DNA of 64,000 nt from Bradyrhizobium liaoningense (GTDB taxonomy: Bacteria > Pseudomonadota > Alphaproteobacteria > Rhizobiales > Xanthobacteraceae): positions 124,001 to 188,000 of the forward strand of contig NZ_JAFCJM010000007.1 of assembly GCF_018130955.1 (NCBI RefSeq). The letters are read 5' to 3'. Both the position numbers and the translations under genes were made by a program. Positions 8,090-17,137 of this stretch are shown here, in pieces (within the stretch, counting starts at the first letter, position 1; every line of letters begins with the position of its first letter). A model generated the notes under the pieces. It did not search any database. It had not been told where the DNA came from and saw nothing but the letters and a program-made list of their open reading frames with translations.

Positions 8090-9037
8090 ATGGCAAAACT
8101 TACGAAGGCGGAGGCCAAGGCACATGCCGAGGCTGTCGAATTGCTCAAGAAAGACGTCCTCACCTATGATGAGCGTGTGTTTGTGCTGGACAATTGGCAC
8201 GAGGGCGCAAGCCACATCAACGGAGCGGCGGGGGCGTTCTTTACCCCTAGCGGGCTTGCCGGAGACTTCGCAATTGATGCTTACGGCGGCCGAACGGTCG
8301 ACCTTTGCGCCGGGATTGGCGCGCTCGCATTCCACGTCTATTGGAGGGCACACTATGCGCGCGGTCGCGACGAGCCACAGAAAGAGATCGTCTGCATCGA
8401 ACGCAATTCTGCCTATGTCGAGGTCGGTCGCAAGGTGCTGCCGGAAGCCAATTGGATTTGCGCCGACGTGTTCAGTTTGGACCTGACAAGCCTCGGTCGT
8501 TTCGGCTGCGCGATCGCAAATCCCCCATTCGGAGCCACTCCGAGGATCGGAAGCGGACCCCGGTATACCGGACGCTCTTTCGAGTTTCACGTGATCGATA
8601 TCGCTTCCGGTATTGCGGATTATGGCGCGTTCATCATCCCGCAGACGTCTGCACCGTTCCAATATAGCGGCGTGCAGTGCTACCGCGAACGCAAGAGCGC
8701 GGATTATCTCAAGTTCACCGAGCAGACCGGAATTCACCTCGAAGCGGGCTGCGGCGTGGACTGCTCTTTCTATCGTGACACATGGAAGGGCGTCGCGCCC
8801 AATGTCGAAATCGTCTGCGCCAACTTCGAGGAAATCCCCCGCAACAAGGCTCGATCTTCGGCCGAGCCTGAGGCCGAGCTGCGCGCTCTCTGGAGCAAAA
8901 ACGGCGTTCCAGTCGAGCGGCAGGACGCGATAATTCGCGAGGTCGAGGCCAAAGCCAGGGGCGGAATTCGGTTTGACGAACGCCCCCTCCAGGCGGACTT
9001 GTTCAACGATCTTGGACCCTACGCGCCCAAGCGCTGA
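8090..9037 (+). CDS. Class I SAM-dependent DNA methyltransferase, ICE-borne
   Basis: Motif I is VDLCAGIGALAF (residues ~68-79), the acidic motif II residue lies in EIVCIERN, and the catalytic motif IV is N-P-P-F in IANPPFGATPR, the pattern of N6-adenine methyltransferases. No restriction endonuclease gene is adjacent, so it is best viewed as an orphan methylase. Such genes are regular cargo next to traF in rhizobial ICE cores, possibly helping the incoming element escape restriction. The start at 8090 is the first ATG of the conserved frame (MAKLTKAEAKAHAEA). Target sequence cannot be inferred. Confidence 0.85.
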   Translation: MAKLTKAEAKAHAEAVELLKKDVLTYDERVFVLDNWHEGASHINGAAGAFFTPSGLAGDFAIDAYGGRTVDLCAGIGALAFHVYWRAHYARGRDEPQKEIVCIERNSAYVEVGRKVLPEANWICADVFSLDLTSLGRFGCAIANPPFGATPRIGSGPRYTGRSFEFHVIDIASGIADYGAFIIPQTSAPFQYSGVQCYRERKSADYLKFTEQTGIHLEAGCGVDCSFYRDTWKGVAPNVEIVCANFEEIPRNKARSSAEPEAELRALWSKNGVPVERQDAIIREVEAKARGGIRFDERPLQADLFNDLGPYAPKR

Positions 9038-9447
9038 CGGTCTTTGCGGCGAATTTCGTCTCGCAAATTGTCTGAGCGAGCCAGGCTGCCAAGCCTGGTT
9101 CACTCGGTCGGCCTCTGTGCGCCTGATGAACTTCAGCGCTCGTCGGACAGCCCAAAGGCCCGTTGTACAGCGCAGCCATTTTTCATTCAGACGCTGATCA
9201 CCTTTAGCCCATCTGCGAACTTGCGCCGTGTCCGACGGAGGTCGTCTCATCAAGCCCAGAGCGGACCAGACTTGCTCAACCTGAGTTCTTAGCGATTTTA
9301 CCCTGAGAGGACTTTTGACCGTTCTCATTCCGTGCTGGGGTCGCCGTTTATTCCCATTCAACGGACGGCGCTGCCTGTTGCCGACCCCAGTTGGCCTAGT
9401 TTGAATTGCTCGGTGGCCTGTTTTGTTTTTCTGGCGCATAAAGATGC
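9038..9447. other. Gene-poor stretch behind the methyltransferase gene
   Basis: About 410 bases. Read on the minus strand, 9080-9290 gives a protein-like sequence with evenly spaced tryptophans (TQVEQVWSALGLMRR and others), but it runs on into the antisense of the methyltransferase gene without a believable start. I see no defined feature here. Confidence 0.4.
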
Positions 9448-9642
9448 ATGCCAGAGTCTCATCATCGATCCTGTCCATGCGGCGCTGTTTACAGCCGCAC
9501 CGAGGCGATGGCCCCTTCGCGGGAAATAGCCAGCTTCGAGTGCTCGGTTTGCGGCGCAACCATGGAATCGTGGAACACCGCTTGGGTGCCCACATATCGC
9601 TTGATAGCTGGCCCAGTTCGTCTGCCTCACAGTAGCAACTAG
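9448..9642 (+). CDS. Small zinc-ribbon-like hypothetical protein
   Basis: The 64-residue product has two cysteine pairs, C9-P-C11 and C32-S-V-C35, separated by about 20 residues, and the string SWNTAWVPTYRLI near the C terminus. I recall very similar short proteins scattered through Bradyrhizobium genomes, all of unknown function. The spaced cysteines suggest a small zinc-binding knuckle. It precedes another small gene by 25 bases and may share its transcript. Confidence 0.62.
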   Translation: MPESHHRSCPCGAVYSRTEAMAPSREIASFECSVCGATMESWNTAWVPTYRLIAGPVRLPHSSN

Positions 9643-9667
9643 CGACACGCAGAGGCATTAGCGAGCG

Positions 9668-9910
9668 ATGGCGGAGTCGTTCGGCAATTCGTTCACTATC
9701 GTTGAGGCGACCTCGGACGAGGTGCCATCCACAAAGCAGTTGTGGCTTGCCTTAGCCAAGCCTAGCCAGGCGTTGACATTGGTCCTCGCCGCCGTTCCCG
9801 AAGGCTGGACGGCGGAAGTTGTTCCAGCAATCCTCACGGAAAAGCAGCAAAAGATGTTCGAGGAACTAAACCTCGGCCCGGGTGACGTTTATAGGATCGA
9901 TTCAGAGTAA
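9668..9910 (+). CDS. Hypothetical protein, 80 residues
   Basis: A compact acidic-ended protein (MAESFGNSFTIVE to VYRIDSE) with balanced composition and no membrane segment. I recognise no domain. The hydrophobic middle (ALTLVLAAVPEGWTAEVVPA) looks like a small folded domain. It lies 25 bases after the zinc-ribbon gene and ahead of the long region upstream of the relaxase. Confidence 0.6.
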   Translation: MAESFGNSFTIVEATSDEVPSTKQLWLALAKPSQALTLVLAAVPEGWTAEVVPAILTEKQQKMFEELNLGPGDVYRIDSE

Positions 9911-10614
9911 GGCCACCTCAGTTGCCGGCCACTTTTACTTTCAGCCTACGGTGACTTCCGCTGCTAGCCCTTCAGCGACATCGGAAGATTGCTGCTTCTC
10001 CACCACTGTTCGGGCCTAATCGGAAATCGGTCGGCCAGCTCCTTTATGAGTACCAGGACCCTCGCGTACGCGCGCAAGAATTCGCGGAGGAGTACGACAA
10101 TAACGTGCTGGGCGATGCCTTCGGCCCGCGCTCTACTCGTCGCTTCGCTCCTCACCGAGCCACCCTCCGGGTGTCTCGGCCCTTCGGGTAACGATCGCTA
10201 TCGCGGGCCAAGTCGCAGCGGCTCTTTCGCAATGAATCGGTCACCTGTCGACGTGTTCGGGCAGGCGCTATTGGAAGCATCTACCGCAATGACCCGAACT
10301 GCGTTTCGTCGTAAATCGCCGAGTACCGAGTGTTTGTTGGCTTGGAATTTGGGGCTTGGGAATCAGCGACCGGGAGACGACGACTTTTGATCTCGTCGTA
10401 GGAAAGCAAAAAAGCGGGAGGGCAAGATAAAAGCACTGGCGCCACGGAGCGCCTAAGCCGTTGTCTGCACATCCAAGATTTGGCGCTCTCTGGATCTTCG
10501 CTGTCGCCAGGTGAGACCCAACGCAATGGCGAACTTGGGCAATTGCGTCTGCGTCTTGGCGAGCCCTCGTCGGCTTCACATATCGGCGTCTTCTCCAAAC
10601 GTCGGATGCATGCC
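9911..10614. other. Long non-coding region ahead of the relaxase, expected to hold oriT
   Basis: About 700 bases with no convincing gene. In related ICEs the transfer origin lies just upstream of the relaxase gene, so oriT should be in or near this interval. GGCGCC-type dyads occur around 10439-10456 and again near 10482-10489, but no nic consensus stands out by eye. The segment 10130-10200 is a run of short GC dyads of the kind usual in such leaders. Confidence 0.45.
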
Positions 10615-12582
10615 ATGCGAGAGATCGAAGACGAATTCGAAGTGAAGCTCGGGCGGATCGGCAATCGCAGGACCAAGCGTGCGGCCAGCTATCTTCGACG
10701 GGTCCGCCAGGAGGCGGCCAAGGCCGGCGCCAGTGCGCGGCCAGGTTCGTCGTTCACTGGCGGCCGCATTGGCCGTGGCCACGCGCAGGGTGCGGTGTTG
10801 GCCGGGCGCGGACGAAGCCAGGGGCAACGCCGTGTCGTGATCAAGGCCCGAATCGTGCGGATCAAGTCAGGTGACACCGGTGCTGTGCGAGCGCACCTCC
10901 GCTACGTCCAACGCGACGGCGTCACGCGCGAGGGCGAGCCGGGGGAGCTATACGACGCCAGCAGTGACCGCGCCGATGGCAATAGCTTTACGGAGCGCAG
11001 CGCCGGCGATCGCCACCAGTTCCGGTTTATTGTGGCGCCGGAGGACAGCGCGGAGCTGGCGGACCTGAAACCCTTCGTCCGCGACCTCATGCGGCAGATG
11101 GAGCAGGACCTCGGCACCAGGCTCGAATGGGTCGCCGCTGATCATTTCAACACCGGCCATCCCCATACCCACATCGTCTTGCGCGGCAAGGATGACCGAG
11201 GAGACGACCTCGTGATCGCACGCGACTATATCGCTCATGGTTTCCGATCGCGGGCAGCGGAACTGATCACGCGAGAGCTCGGCCCTGAAACAGTGATCGG
11301 AGTCGCGCGCAAGCTCCAGCAGGAGGTCACGGCCGAGCGGCTCACGCGGCTTGACCGGAGCATCCTGCGAGATGCCTTTAGCGGAGCTCTTGAGCTGGGT
11401 GCGCTGTCTGGACGGGCGCCCGCCTGGCAAACGGCGCGGATCGGACGGCTGCGAACCCTGGAGCGGATGGGGTTGGCGGAGGAGACTGAACCGGGGCGCT
11501 GGCGGATCGACCCTGAGCTCGAGCCGAAGCTCAGGCGCATGGGGGAACGCGGCGATATCATCAAGACCATGCATCGCGAGATGGCAGCCGCAGGAGTTAC
11601 GCGGGCGGCCAGCGACTACACGATCTTCGATCCGGAACGAAGCGCTCATCGCCTGGTCGGGCGGGTTGTTGGCGAGGGGTTTGCCGACGAACTGACGGAG
11701 CGCCGTTATGTCGTGATCGATGGGGTGGACGGGCGGACGCACTATGTCGAGATTGGTACCCTTCGCGCCGACGAAGAGCCGCCTGTCCGGAATACGATTC
11801 TGGAGCTCAGGGCGCGCGTCGCTGAACCGCGCGCAATCGACCGGACGATCGCAGAAATCGCCGCCCGCCATGGCGGCATCTACAGCGACCGTTTGCATCG
11901 GGAATTCGACCCGCAAGCGTCGGGCGAATTTGTCGGATCCCACGTGCGGCGCCTGGAGGCGATGCGGCGCGAAGGGATAGTCAGCCGTCTTGCCGATGGC
12001 AGTTGGAGCGCCGGGCAGGATTATCTGGACCGGGCGCTTCGATACGAGGAGCTTCAGCAATCGCGCAGTCCGGTCCGGGTCGCGGTGCTGTCGTGGCAAA
12101 GGCTTGAGGATCTGCCGCAGGCGCTGGGCGCAACTTGGCTTGATCGCAAGCTTGTTGGGAGGGAGACAGCTGAGTTCGCGTCGGCCGGCTTCGGCGGGGA
12201 GGTCGAGACCGCATTGCGAGCAAGGCGGCAATGGCTGATCGAGCAGGGGCTGGCGCGAGAGGAGGGTGGCCAGCTGCGTTTTGCGCGAAACATGCTTGAG
12301 ACGCTCCAGGCCCGAGAGCTGTCGCGGACCGCGGCTGACATATCCGCGCGCACCGGCCTCGAACCTATCGACGTCAAGGCCGGCGACAAGATCGACGGCG
12401 TCTATCGGCGCATGCTGACGCTGAACAGCGGACGGTTCGCCTTGATCGAGCGGTCTCACGAGTTTGCGCTGGTGGCCTGGCGGCCGGTGCTGGAGCGTGC
12501 GCGCGGGCAATTGGTCACCGGTCAGGTCGGGGGCGAGGGCATATCCTGGTCGATCGGCATCAAGCGCGGGTTGGGCCTATAG
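10615..12582 (+). CDS. VirD2/RlxS-like relaxase with DUF3363 region
   Basis: The relaxase domain fills the first ~200 residues. Its metal-binding histidines are in HFNTGHPHTHIVLRG (H182, H184, H186 from the start used here), and HLRYVQRDG at ~94 holds the likely catalytic tyrosine (Y97). The remaining ~450 residues form the DUF3363 region. I start at 10615 (MREIEDEFEVKLGRIG) because relatives begin right there; ATG at 10606 and an upstream open frame to 10480 are alternatives. The protein nicks the transfer origin and pilots the strand to TraG. Its presence with an intact HxH triad suggests the element could still be mobilised in trans. Confidence 0.92.
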   Translation: MREIEDEFEVKLGRIGNRRTKRAASYLRRVRQEAAKAGASARPGSSFTGGRIGRGHAQGAVLAGRGRSQGQRRVVIKARIVRIKSGDTGAVRAHLRYVQRDGVTREGEPGELYDASSDRADGNSFTERSAGDRHQFRFIVAPEDSAELADLKPFVRDLMRQMEQDLGTRLEWVAADHFNTGHPHTHIVLRGKDDRGDDLVIARDYIAHGFRSRAAELITRELGPETVIGVARKLQQEVTAERLTRLDRSILRDAFSGALELGALSGRAPAWQTARIGRLRTLERMGLAEETEPGRWRIDPELEPKLRRMGERGDIIKTMHREMAAAGVTRAASDYTIFDPERSAHRLVGRVVGEGFADELTERRYVVIDGVDGRTHYVEIGTLRADEEPPVRNTILELRARVAEPRAIDRTIAEIAARHGGIYSDRLHREFDPQASGEFVGSHVRRLEAMRREGIVSRLADGSWSAGQDYLDRALRYEELQQSRSPVRVAVLSWQRLEDLPQALGATWLDRKLVGRETAEFASAGFGGEVETALRARRQWLIEQGLAREEGGQLRFARNMLETLQARELSRTAADISARTGLEPIDVKAGDKIDGVYRRMLTLNSGRFALIERSHEFALVAWRPVLERARGQLVTGQVGGEGISWSIGIKRGLGL

Positions 12583-12611
12583 ATCTACGTAAGTCACTGA
12601 TAAATATAGAA

Positions 12612-12641
12612 GTTATACTATTTTTGCGGAAATAGTATAAC
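12612..12641. promoter_or_regulatory. Operator-like palindrome, copy 1
   Basis: A 30-bp near-perfect palindrome with half site GTTATACTATTTTTG and a nearly matching complement. It is a slightly decayed twin of the perfect copy at 12665-12694, start-to-start distance 53 bases (about five helical turns). Confidence 0.75.
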
Positions 12642-12664
12642 GGGCTTGCCCCTGCGGGGAATGG

Positions 12665-12694
12665 GTTATACTATTTTCGCGAAAATAGTATAAC
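12665..12694. promoter_or_regulatory. Operator-like palindrome, copy 2 (perfect)
   Basis: A perfect 30-bp palindrome with half site GTTATACTATTTTCG, ending 13 bases before the ATG of the nucleotidyltransferase-fold gene. Each arm contains TATACT, a good -10 hexamer, so a protein bound here would block a promoter. A 30-bp mRNA hairpin sequestering the start region is the other reading. Confidence 0.8.
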
Positions 12695-12707
12695 TGGGGT
12701 TCCCGGC

Positions 12708-13847
12708 ATGACGTCCGCCCGCCTCGATATCACCTATCAAACGCTATATTCGGAATTGGCCCAGCGTAGCCTCGATGAAAGCTTCACCTCCGAATTCTCC
12801 TCGAATGGAAGATTCGTGGCCGTCGAGGTCAAGGACAAGAAATACTGGTACTTCGACACACCCAAGCCCGAGGGTGGTGGCCAGGATCGCCGCTACGTCG
12901 GTCCAGTGGACGATCCCGAAATCACCAAACGGGTTGAGGCATTCAAAGATTTGAAGGCCGACCTGAAGGGACGTCGCCGCCTTGTGTCCACGCTGACCCG
13001 CGAAGCCTATCTGCCGCGCCCCTTACCCATGGTTGGCCAAGTCGTGGAGCAACTGGCCAAGGCTGGCTTCTTCCGCATGAGGGGAGTGCTCGTCGGTACT
13101 GTGGCCTACCAATGTTACTCCGCCGTGCTTGGCCGACGCCTCGATGCGGTCGCCATGCAGACTGGTGATGCCGACTTTGCGCAATTCCACGAAATCTCGG
13201 TAGCCATCAAGGACTCCATACCTCCCATCCTGGAGGTACTTCGACAAGTCGACCAGACCTTTCGTGAGGTCCCAAGCCAAGCCGATGGCAGGGTTTCCAC
13301 CCAATTCGTGTCGAGAGGCAACTTCAAGGTGGAATTCCTGACACCGAACCAGTGGTCCGATGATCAGGCAGGCAAGCCAGTTCCGATGCCGGCGCTCGGT
13401 GGTGCGGCGGCATTTCCGCTGCGCTTTCTCGATTACCTGATCTACGAGCCCATCCGTGCCGTGCTGCTGCACGGTGCAGGCGTGCCGGTTCTCATTCCAT
13501 CTCCAGAGCGATATGCCATCCACAAGCTCATCGTCGGATCCCGCCGGAAGCAAGACCGCGACGGGACGGCCAAGAGCGCGAAGGATCGGCTTCAAGCCAG
13601 ATCGATCATTGAAGCAATGATCGAGAACCGGCAGCACGCTGATCTTGCCTCCGCCTTCATGGAGGCATGGGATCGTGGTGACCAGTGGAGAGCTGCGATC
13701 CGCACCAGCATTGCAACCTATGACGATGACTTCCAGACGTTGCTCCGAACCGAATTTGCGAAGGGTGTATCCGAGTTCGGCTCCGATCCAGCCAATTACG
13801 ATCTGGCAGACAAGTCCACCGGCGAGCCGGCTCCAACGCCAAAATGA
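12708..13847 (+). CDS. GSU2403-type nucleotidyltransferase-fold protein
   Basis: The 379-residue product has the core RGVLVGTVAYQCYSAVLGRR (~123-142) followed by TGDADFAQFHEI, giving the G...DxD pattern of a minimal nucleotidyltransferase, then the long C-terminal region with SPERYAIHKLIVGSRR. This fits the GSU2403 family (Pfam NTP_transf_8), which is related to AbiEii-type toxins and often carried on mobile DNA. It stands alone between the relaxase and traG, behind two tandem palindromes, which is how autoregulated toxin-like genes are arranged; no separate antitoxin gene is visible. Function as a toxin or defence enzyme is inference. Confidence 0.8.
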   Translation: MTSARLDITYQTLYSELAQRSLDESFTSEFSSNGRFVAVEVKDKKYWYFDTPKPEGGGQDRRYVGPVDDPEITKRVEAFKDLKADLKGRRRLVSTLTREAYLPRPLPMVGQVVEQLAKAGFFRMRGVLVGTVAYQCYSAVLGRRLDAVAMQTGDADFAQFHEISVAIKDSIPPILEVLRQVDQTFREVPSQADGRVSTQFVSRGNFKVEFLTPNQWSDDQAGKPVPMPALGGAAAFPLRFLDYLIYEPIRAVLLHGAGVPVLIPSPERYAIHKLIVGSRRKQDRDGTAKSAKDRLQARSIIEAMIENRQHADLASAFMEAWDRGDQWRAAIRTSIATYDDDFQTLLRTEFAKGVSEFGSDPANYDLADKSTGEPAPTPK

Positions 13848-14460
13848 CCTTGGGGCAGGCCTAGTACCGGTCTCGAGCTTCCCTGCTCCAATATCGCCTC
13901 GACCAGCAGCAGCGGCAGCACAAGCCTGCATCAACATGATCGCCTCTGCCACGCGGGTGCTGCCGATGAAGATGCCGATATCGGCATGCCGATTACGTCC
14001 GCGTCACCGATCATGCTGGAGACCGCGCCTGGCCTAACATGACCGTGGCAGTGATCGGGCTGTCCACGCCTTGCTGGCTCTTATTCGCCAAATGGCATGT
14101 TGATCGCTGACCCGTCCGACCCATCGCGCCTGAGTACAATTAGACGCAGCTCAGTCTTACAGAATCGCATCGTGGTGCTTCATGGTCGTGCCGACTCGCG
14201 CATGGTCGCTATGGTGCTGAGCGCCAATCGCAAAGGCTCAGTGGGTGACATGGCAACGAGATGCAATTTGGGCCAAGTGTTCACGCGCTGTTGAGGCGCT
14301 CGATGACGCTGCGCTGACCTTGATCTTCAAGTCCGGCGCCTGATCAGACTTGATCAATCTCGCGCTCGCTGACAGCGCGACTTTTTATTTCGATTGAAGG
14401 CCTGCCGCATTCACCGTTTTCATCGCGCCGCTCACGTTGCGTGAGTATGGGGCGAGCGGG
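13848..14460. other. Intergenic region between the nucleotidyltransferase gene and traG
   Basis: About 610 bases with only short, composition-biased frames. GATGCCGATATCGGCATGCCG near 13975 contains overlapping dyads. No gene or clear insertion-sequence end is seen. The nucleotidyltransferase gene plus this stretch interrupts the usual relaxase-to-traG spacing and looks like inserted cargo. Confidence 0.4.
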
Positions 14461-16050
14461 ATGTTTCCAGCAAAAATCTATCTCGGTCAGATCACCGTCG
14501 TGCTCGGCATCGTCGTTGTGTCGACCTGGGGCGCGACGCAATGGACTGCCGCAGCTCTCGGATATCAGCAGCGCTTGGGTGAGCCCTGGTTCCTGATCAT
14601 CGGCTATCGCGTCTATCTCCCTTGGCGGTTGTTCGAATGGTGGTTCGCCTACGAGGCCTATGCGCCCGAGATCTTTGAGGAGGGCGGAGCGATTGCGGCG
14701 GCTGGCGGCATCGCGGGCGCGCTCTTTGCGATCGTCAACTCTGTGTGGCGCGCGCGCCAAAGCCAATTGGTGACGACTTACGGTTCGGCTCGGTGGGCGA
14801 CGTCGAAGGAAATCAAGGCGGCCGGCCTGTTCGCGTCCAAGGGCGTTTTCCTGGGGCGTCTCGAGAACAACTATCTGCGGCACGATGGACCGGAACACGT
14901 CATGTGCTTTGCGCCGACCCGATCGGGAAAGGGCGTCGGACTGGTCTTGCCTACATTGCTCTCGTGGACGTCGTCAGCCGTGGTGCACGACATCAAGGGC
15001 GAGAACTGGGAATTGACCTCCGGCTGGCGTTCGACCTTCTCGCATTGCCTTCTGTTCAATCCCACGGATGAACGGAGCGCCCGCTACAATCCGCTGCTGG
15101 AGGTGCGCAAGGGAGCCGCCGAGGTCCGCGACGTCCAGAACATCGCCGACATCCTGGTCGATCCCGAAGGGGCGCTCGAACGCCGCACCCATTGGGAAAA
15201 GACCAGTCATTCGCTTCTGGTCGGTGTCATCCTTCACGTCCTTTACGCCGAAGAGAAGAAGACACTAACCCGCGTCACCGAGATCCTGGCCGATCCGGCG
15301 CAGTCCTTTGAGAAGACGCTCCGGATCATGCTGGCAACCAATCACCTCGGCACCGAGGCCGAGCCGAAGGTACATCCTGTCGTCGCCGCGACGGCACGAG
15401 AACTGCTCAACAAGTCCGAAAACGAACGCTCCGGCGTTCTGTCAACCGCCGTGAGCTTTCTTGGGCTCTACCGCGATCCCGTCGTCAGCCGAAACACCGA
15501 ATCTTGCGATTGGCGCATCGCCGACCTCGTGAGTGCCGATAAGCCGGTCACGCTCTACCTCGTCGTTCCGCCGTCGGACATCAGCCGGACCAAGCCGCTG
15601 ATCAGGCTGATCCTCAATCAGATCGGCCGCCGGCTGACCGAGACGCTGAATACCAAGGCAGGCGACCGCAGGCACCGTCAGCTCCTGATGATGCTGGACG
15701 AGTTTCCTGCGCTTGGCCGGCTCGACTTCTTCGAGAGCGCGCTCGCCTTCATGGCCGGTTACGGCATCCGCGCCTACCTGATCGCCCAGTCGCTCAATCA
15801 GATCGCAAAGGCTTATGGCGAGAACAATGCGATCCTGGACAATTGTCACGTCCGCATTGCTTTCGCCGCCAATGACGAGCGCACCGCCAAACGGATTTCG
15901 GACGCCCTCGGCACCGCAACGGAACTACGTGCACAGCGCCGCAAGGGACTCGGATCATGGGCAAATACGACAGCGTCGTCGCCTTTGGCCAGAAGCGGGC
16001 GCTGGTCGTCTGGACGAGACTCATCTTGCCGAACGGCAATTCGATCGTGA
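14461..16050 (+). CDS. traG: TraG/VirD4 coupling protein, C-terminally truncated by deletion
   Basis: Start at 14461 (MFPAKIYLGQITVVLG) matches the family N terminus, with two membrane segments in the first ~100 residues. Walker A is PTRSGKGVG (~residue 152) and Walker B is LLMMLDEFPALGRL (~residue 407). The sequence is typical up to ATELRAQR at about residue 493 (base 15939), after which it joins trbI sequence in a different frame and adds a meaningless 36-residue tail. Intact relatives go on for roughly 150 more residues. Coupling proteins link the relaxase complex to the channel; this one lacks its C-terminal region and probably does not work. Confidence 0.9.
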   Translation: MFPAKIYLGQITVVLGIVVVSTWGATQWTAAALGYQQRLGEPWFLIIGYRVYLPWRLFEWWFAYEAYAPEIFEEGGAIAAAGGIAGALFAIVNSVWRARQSQLVTTYGSARWATSKEIKAAGLFASKGVFLGRLENNYLRHDGPEHVMCFAPTRSGKGVGLVLPTLLSWTSSAVVHDIKGENWELTSGWRSTFSHCLLFNPTDERSARYNPLLEVRKGAAEVRDVQNIADILVDPEGALERRTHWEKTSHSLLVGVILHVLYAEEKKTLTRVTEILADPAQSFEKTLRIMLATNHLGTEAEPKVHPVVAATARELLNKSENERSGVLSTAVSFLGLYRDPVVSRNTESCDWRIADLVSADKPVTLYLVVPPSDISRTKPLIRLILNQIGRRLTETLNTKAGDRRHRQLLMMLDEFPALGRLDFFESALAFMAGYGIRAYLIAQSLNQIAKAYGENNAILDNCHVRIAFAANDERTAKRISDALGTATELRAQRRKGLGSWANTTASSPLARSGRWSSGRDSSCRTAIRS

Positions 16051-16388
16051 TCGAGAACCTTCCGGCCACAGACGTCGCAGGCTATGCCGGCCTTGAGGAC
16101 GAGGTTGACTTCCATACGTGGCAGTTACTCAAAGGCGTCGCTCTGGCAACCCTGATCGGGGTGGGGACCCAGCTATCTATCGGCAACGACGAAAGTGATC
16201 TCGTGAAAGCACTGCGAGAAAGCACGCAGCAAACGACTAATCGTGCCGGCCAGCGCCTGGTGGAACGCGAGCTCGACGTGCAGCCGACGATCACGGTGCG
16301 GCCAGGTTGGCCGCTACGGGTGATTGTTTCGAAGGATCTCGTGCTGAAGCCCTACAAGGACGTTCAGACAATTGCGAAGGGCAGGTGA
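15942..16388 (+). pseudogene. trbI: 3' fragment of trbI (VirB10 homologue) fused to traG
   Basis: From 15942 the frame reads QGTRIMGKYDSVVAFGQKRA and continues through the characteristic VDFHTWQLLKGVALATLIG to WPLRVIVSKDLVLKPY, which is the periplasmic C-terminal third of TrbI. Everything 5' of QGTRI is missing. It can be read from an ATG at 15957, giving 143 residues without a membrane anchor. The deletion that joined it to traG removed the genes that normally lie between them (trbB, C, D, E, J, L, F, G and most of trbI). Confidence 0.9.
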
Positions 16389-16391
16389 AGG

Positions 16392-16625
16392 GTGAAGCTG
16401 GCGAAACTGCCTGACCGGACACCGGTGAAGATGAGCGTCGTGCTTACGCCAAGCCTTGCGCAGCGGCTGCGCGAGTATTCCGTTTTCTATGCAGAGACCT
16501 ACGGCAACAAGGAAGAAGTAACTGAGTTGATACCGTTTATGCTTGAAGCGTTTCTTGACAGTGACGCAGATTTTAAGAGAGGCGGCAAGAAGAGACACGG
16601 CGAACCAATGGGCACTGCATCCTGA
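16392..16625 (+). CDS. DUF2274 protein, last gene of the trb operon
   Basis: The 77-residue product (KLAKLPDRTPVKMSVVLTPS, then ELIPFMLEAFLDSD) is a DUF2274 member, the small gene that follows trbI in many alphaproteobacterial elements. It starts at a GTG three bases after the trbI stop, so coupling is preserved. Function unknown. Its survival shows that the deletion took only the middle of the conjugation operon. Confidence 0.82.
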   Translation: MKLAKLPDRTPVKMSVVLTPSLAQRLREYSVFYAETYGNKEEVTELIPFMLEAFLDSDADFKRGGKKRHGEPMGTAS

Positions 16626-16642
16626 GTGGCAATTCTGCGTTC

Positions 16643-17044
16643 CTATTTCGCCTTACCTCCGAGAAGACGGATCGTGCGCTCAACCGCCACGACGGATTTG
16701 TGAAGGCGGCCGAGCAATGTTCTCAGCTCTGCTTCCGTCGCCTCTTCCTTATGGAGATTATGGCTGGCCACGAACGCGTCCACCAGGTGGTCAATGGAGA
16801 CGCTCGTTCGTGCCGAAAAGCAATCAGATGCCGGTCCAGTGACGGCGGAGGCAACCTGTCCGTCGTCCAACAAAGTGATTTCTACGGAAGCATTCTCGAG
16901 AACCGCGCGTTCGATCACTTGGGTAGGAATTTCGATCGAGGCTATCACGGTTCCGGTCGACGCATCACGGTAACCAACGGTTATAGTGTTTTGGCAGCAC
17001 TTGGCGAAGGCGCCAAATGTCAGGTCCACCTGTTCTACTGACAT
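16643..17044 (-). CDS. Hypothetical protein
   Basis: A 133-residue soluble protein (MSVEQVDLTFGAFAKCCQNT to RTIRLLGGKAK), started at 17044 because GAGAG lies just upstream; the frame is open to 17062. I recognise no domain. The middle is beta-rich (TVIASIEIPTQVIERAVL) and the C-terminal ~40 residues look helical. It is convergent with the DUF2274 gene, ending 17 bases from it, and is likely cargo added at the end of the ICE core. Confidence 0.6.
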   Translation of the reverse strand: MSVEQVDLTFGAFAKCCQNTITVGYRDASTGTVIASIEIPTQVIERAVLENASVEITLLDDGQVASAVTGPASDCFSARTSVSIDHLVDAFVASHNLHKEEATEAELRTLLGRLHKSVVAVERTIRLLGGKAK

Positions 17045-17137
17045 CGCTCTCTGAACTTGCATCAGAAGTCGCCAGCGTAGTCGCTTTATGACTCATAGTC
17101 TATGGGCTGATTGGGTTGTTTCTCTCGATTTTCCTGC

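Noticed and set aside
7856..9658. A 600-codon open frame on the minus strand
   Set aside because: It runs antisense through the clearly coding methyltransferase gene and shows no domain; long antisense frames are common in GC-rich DNA.
10948..12510. A 520-codon minus-strand frame opposite the relaxase
   Set aside because: No recognisable domain, and the plus strand carries the relaxase motifs.
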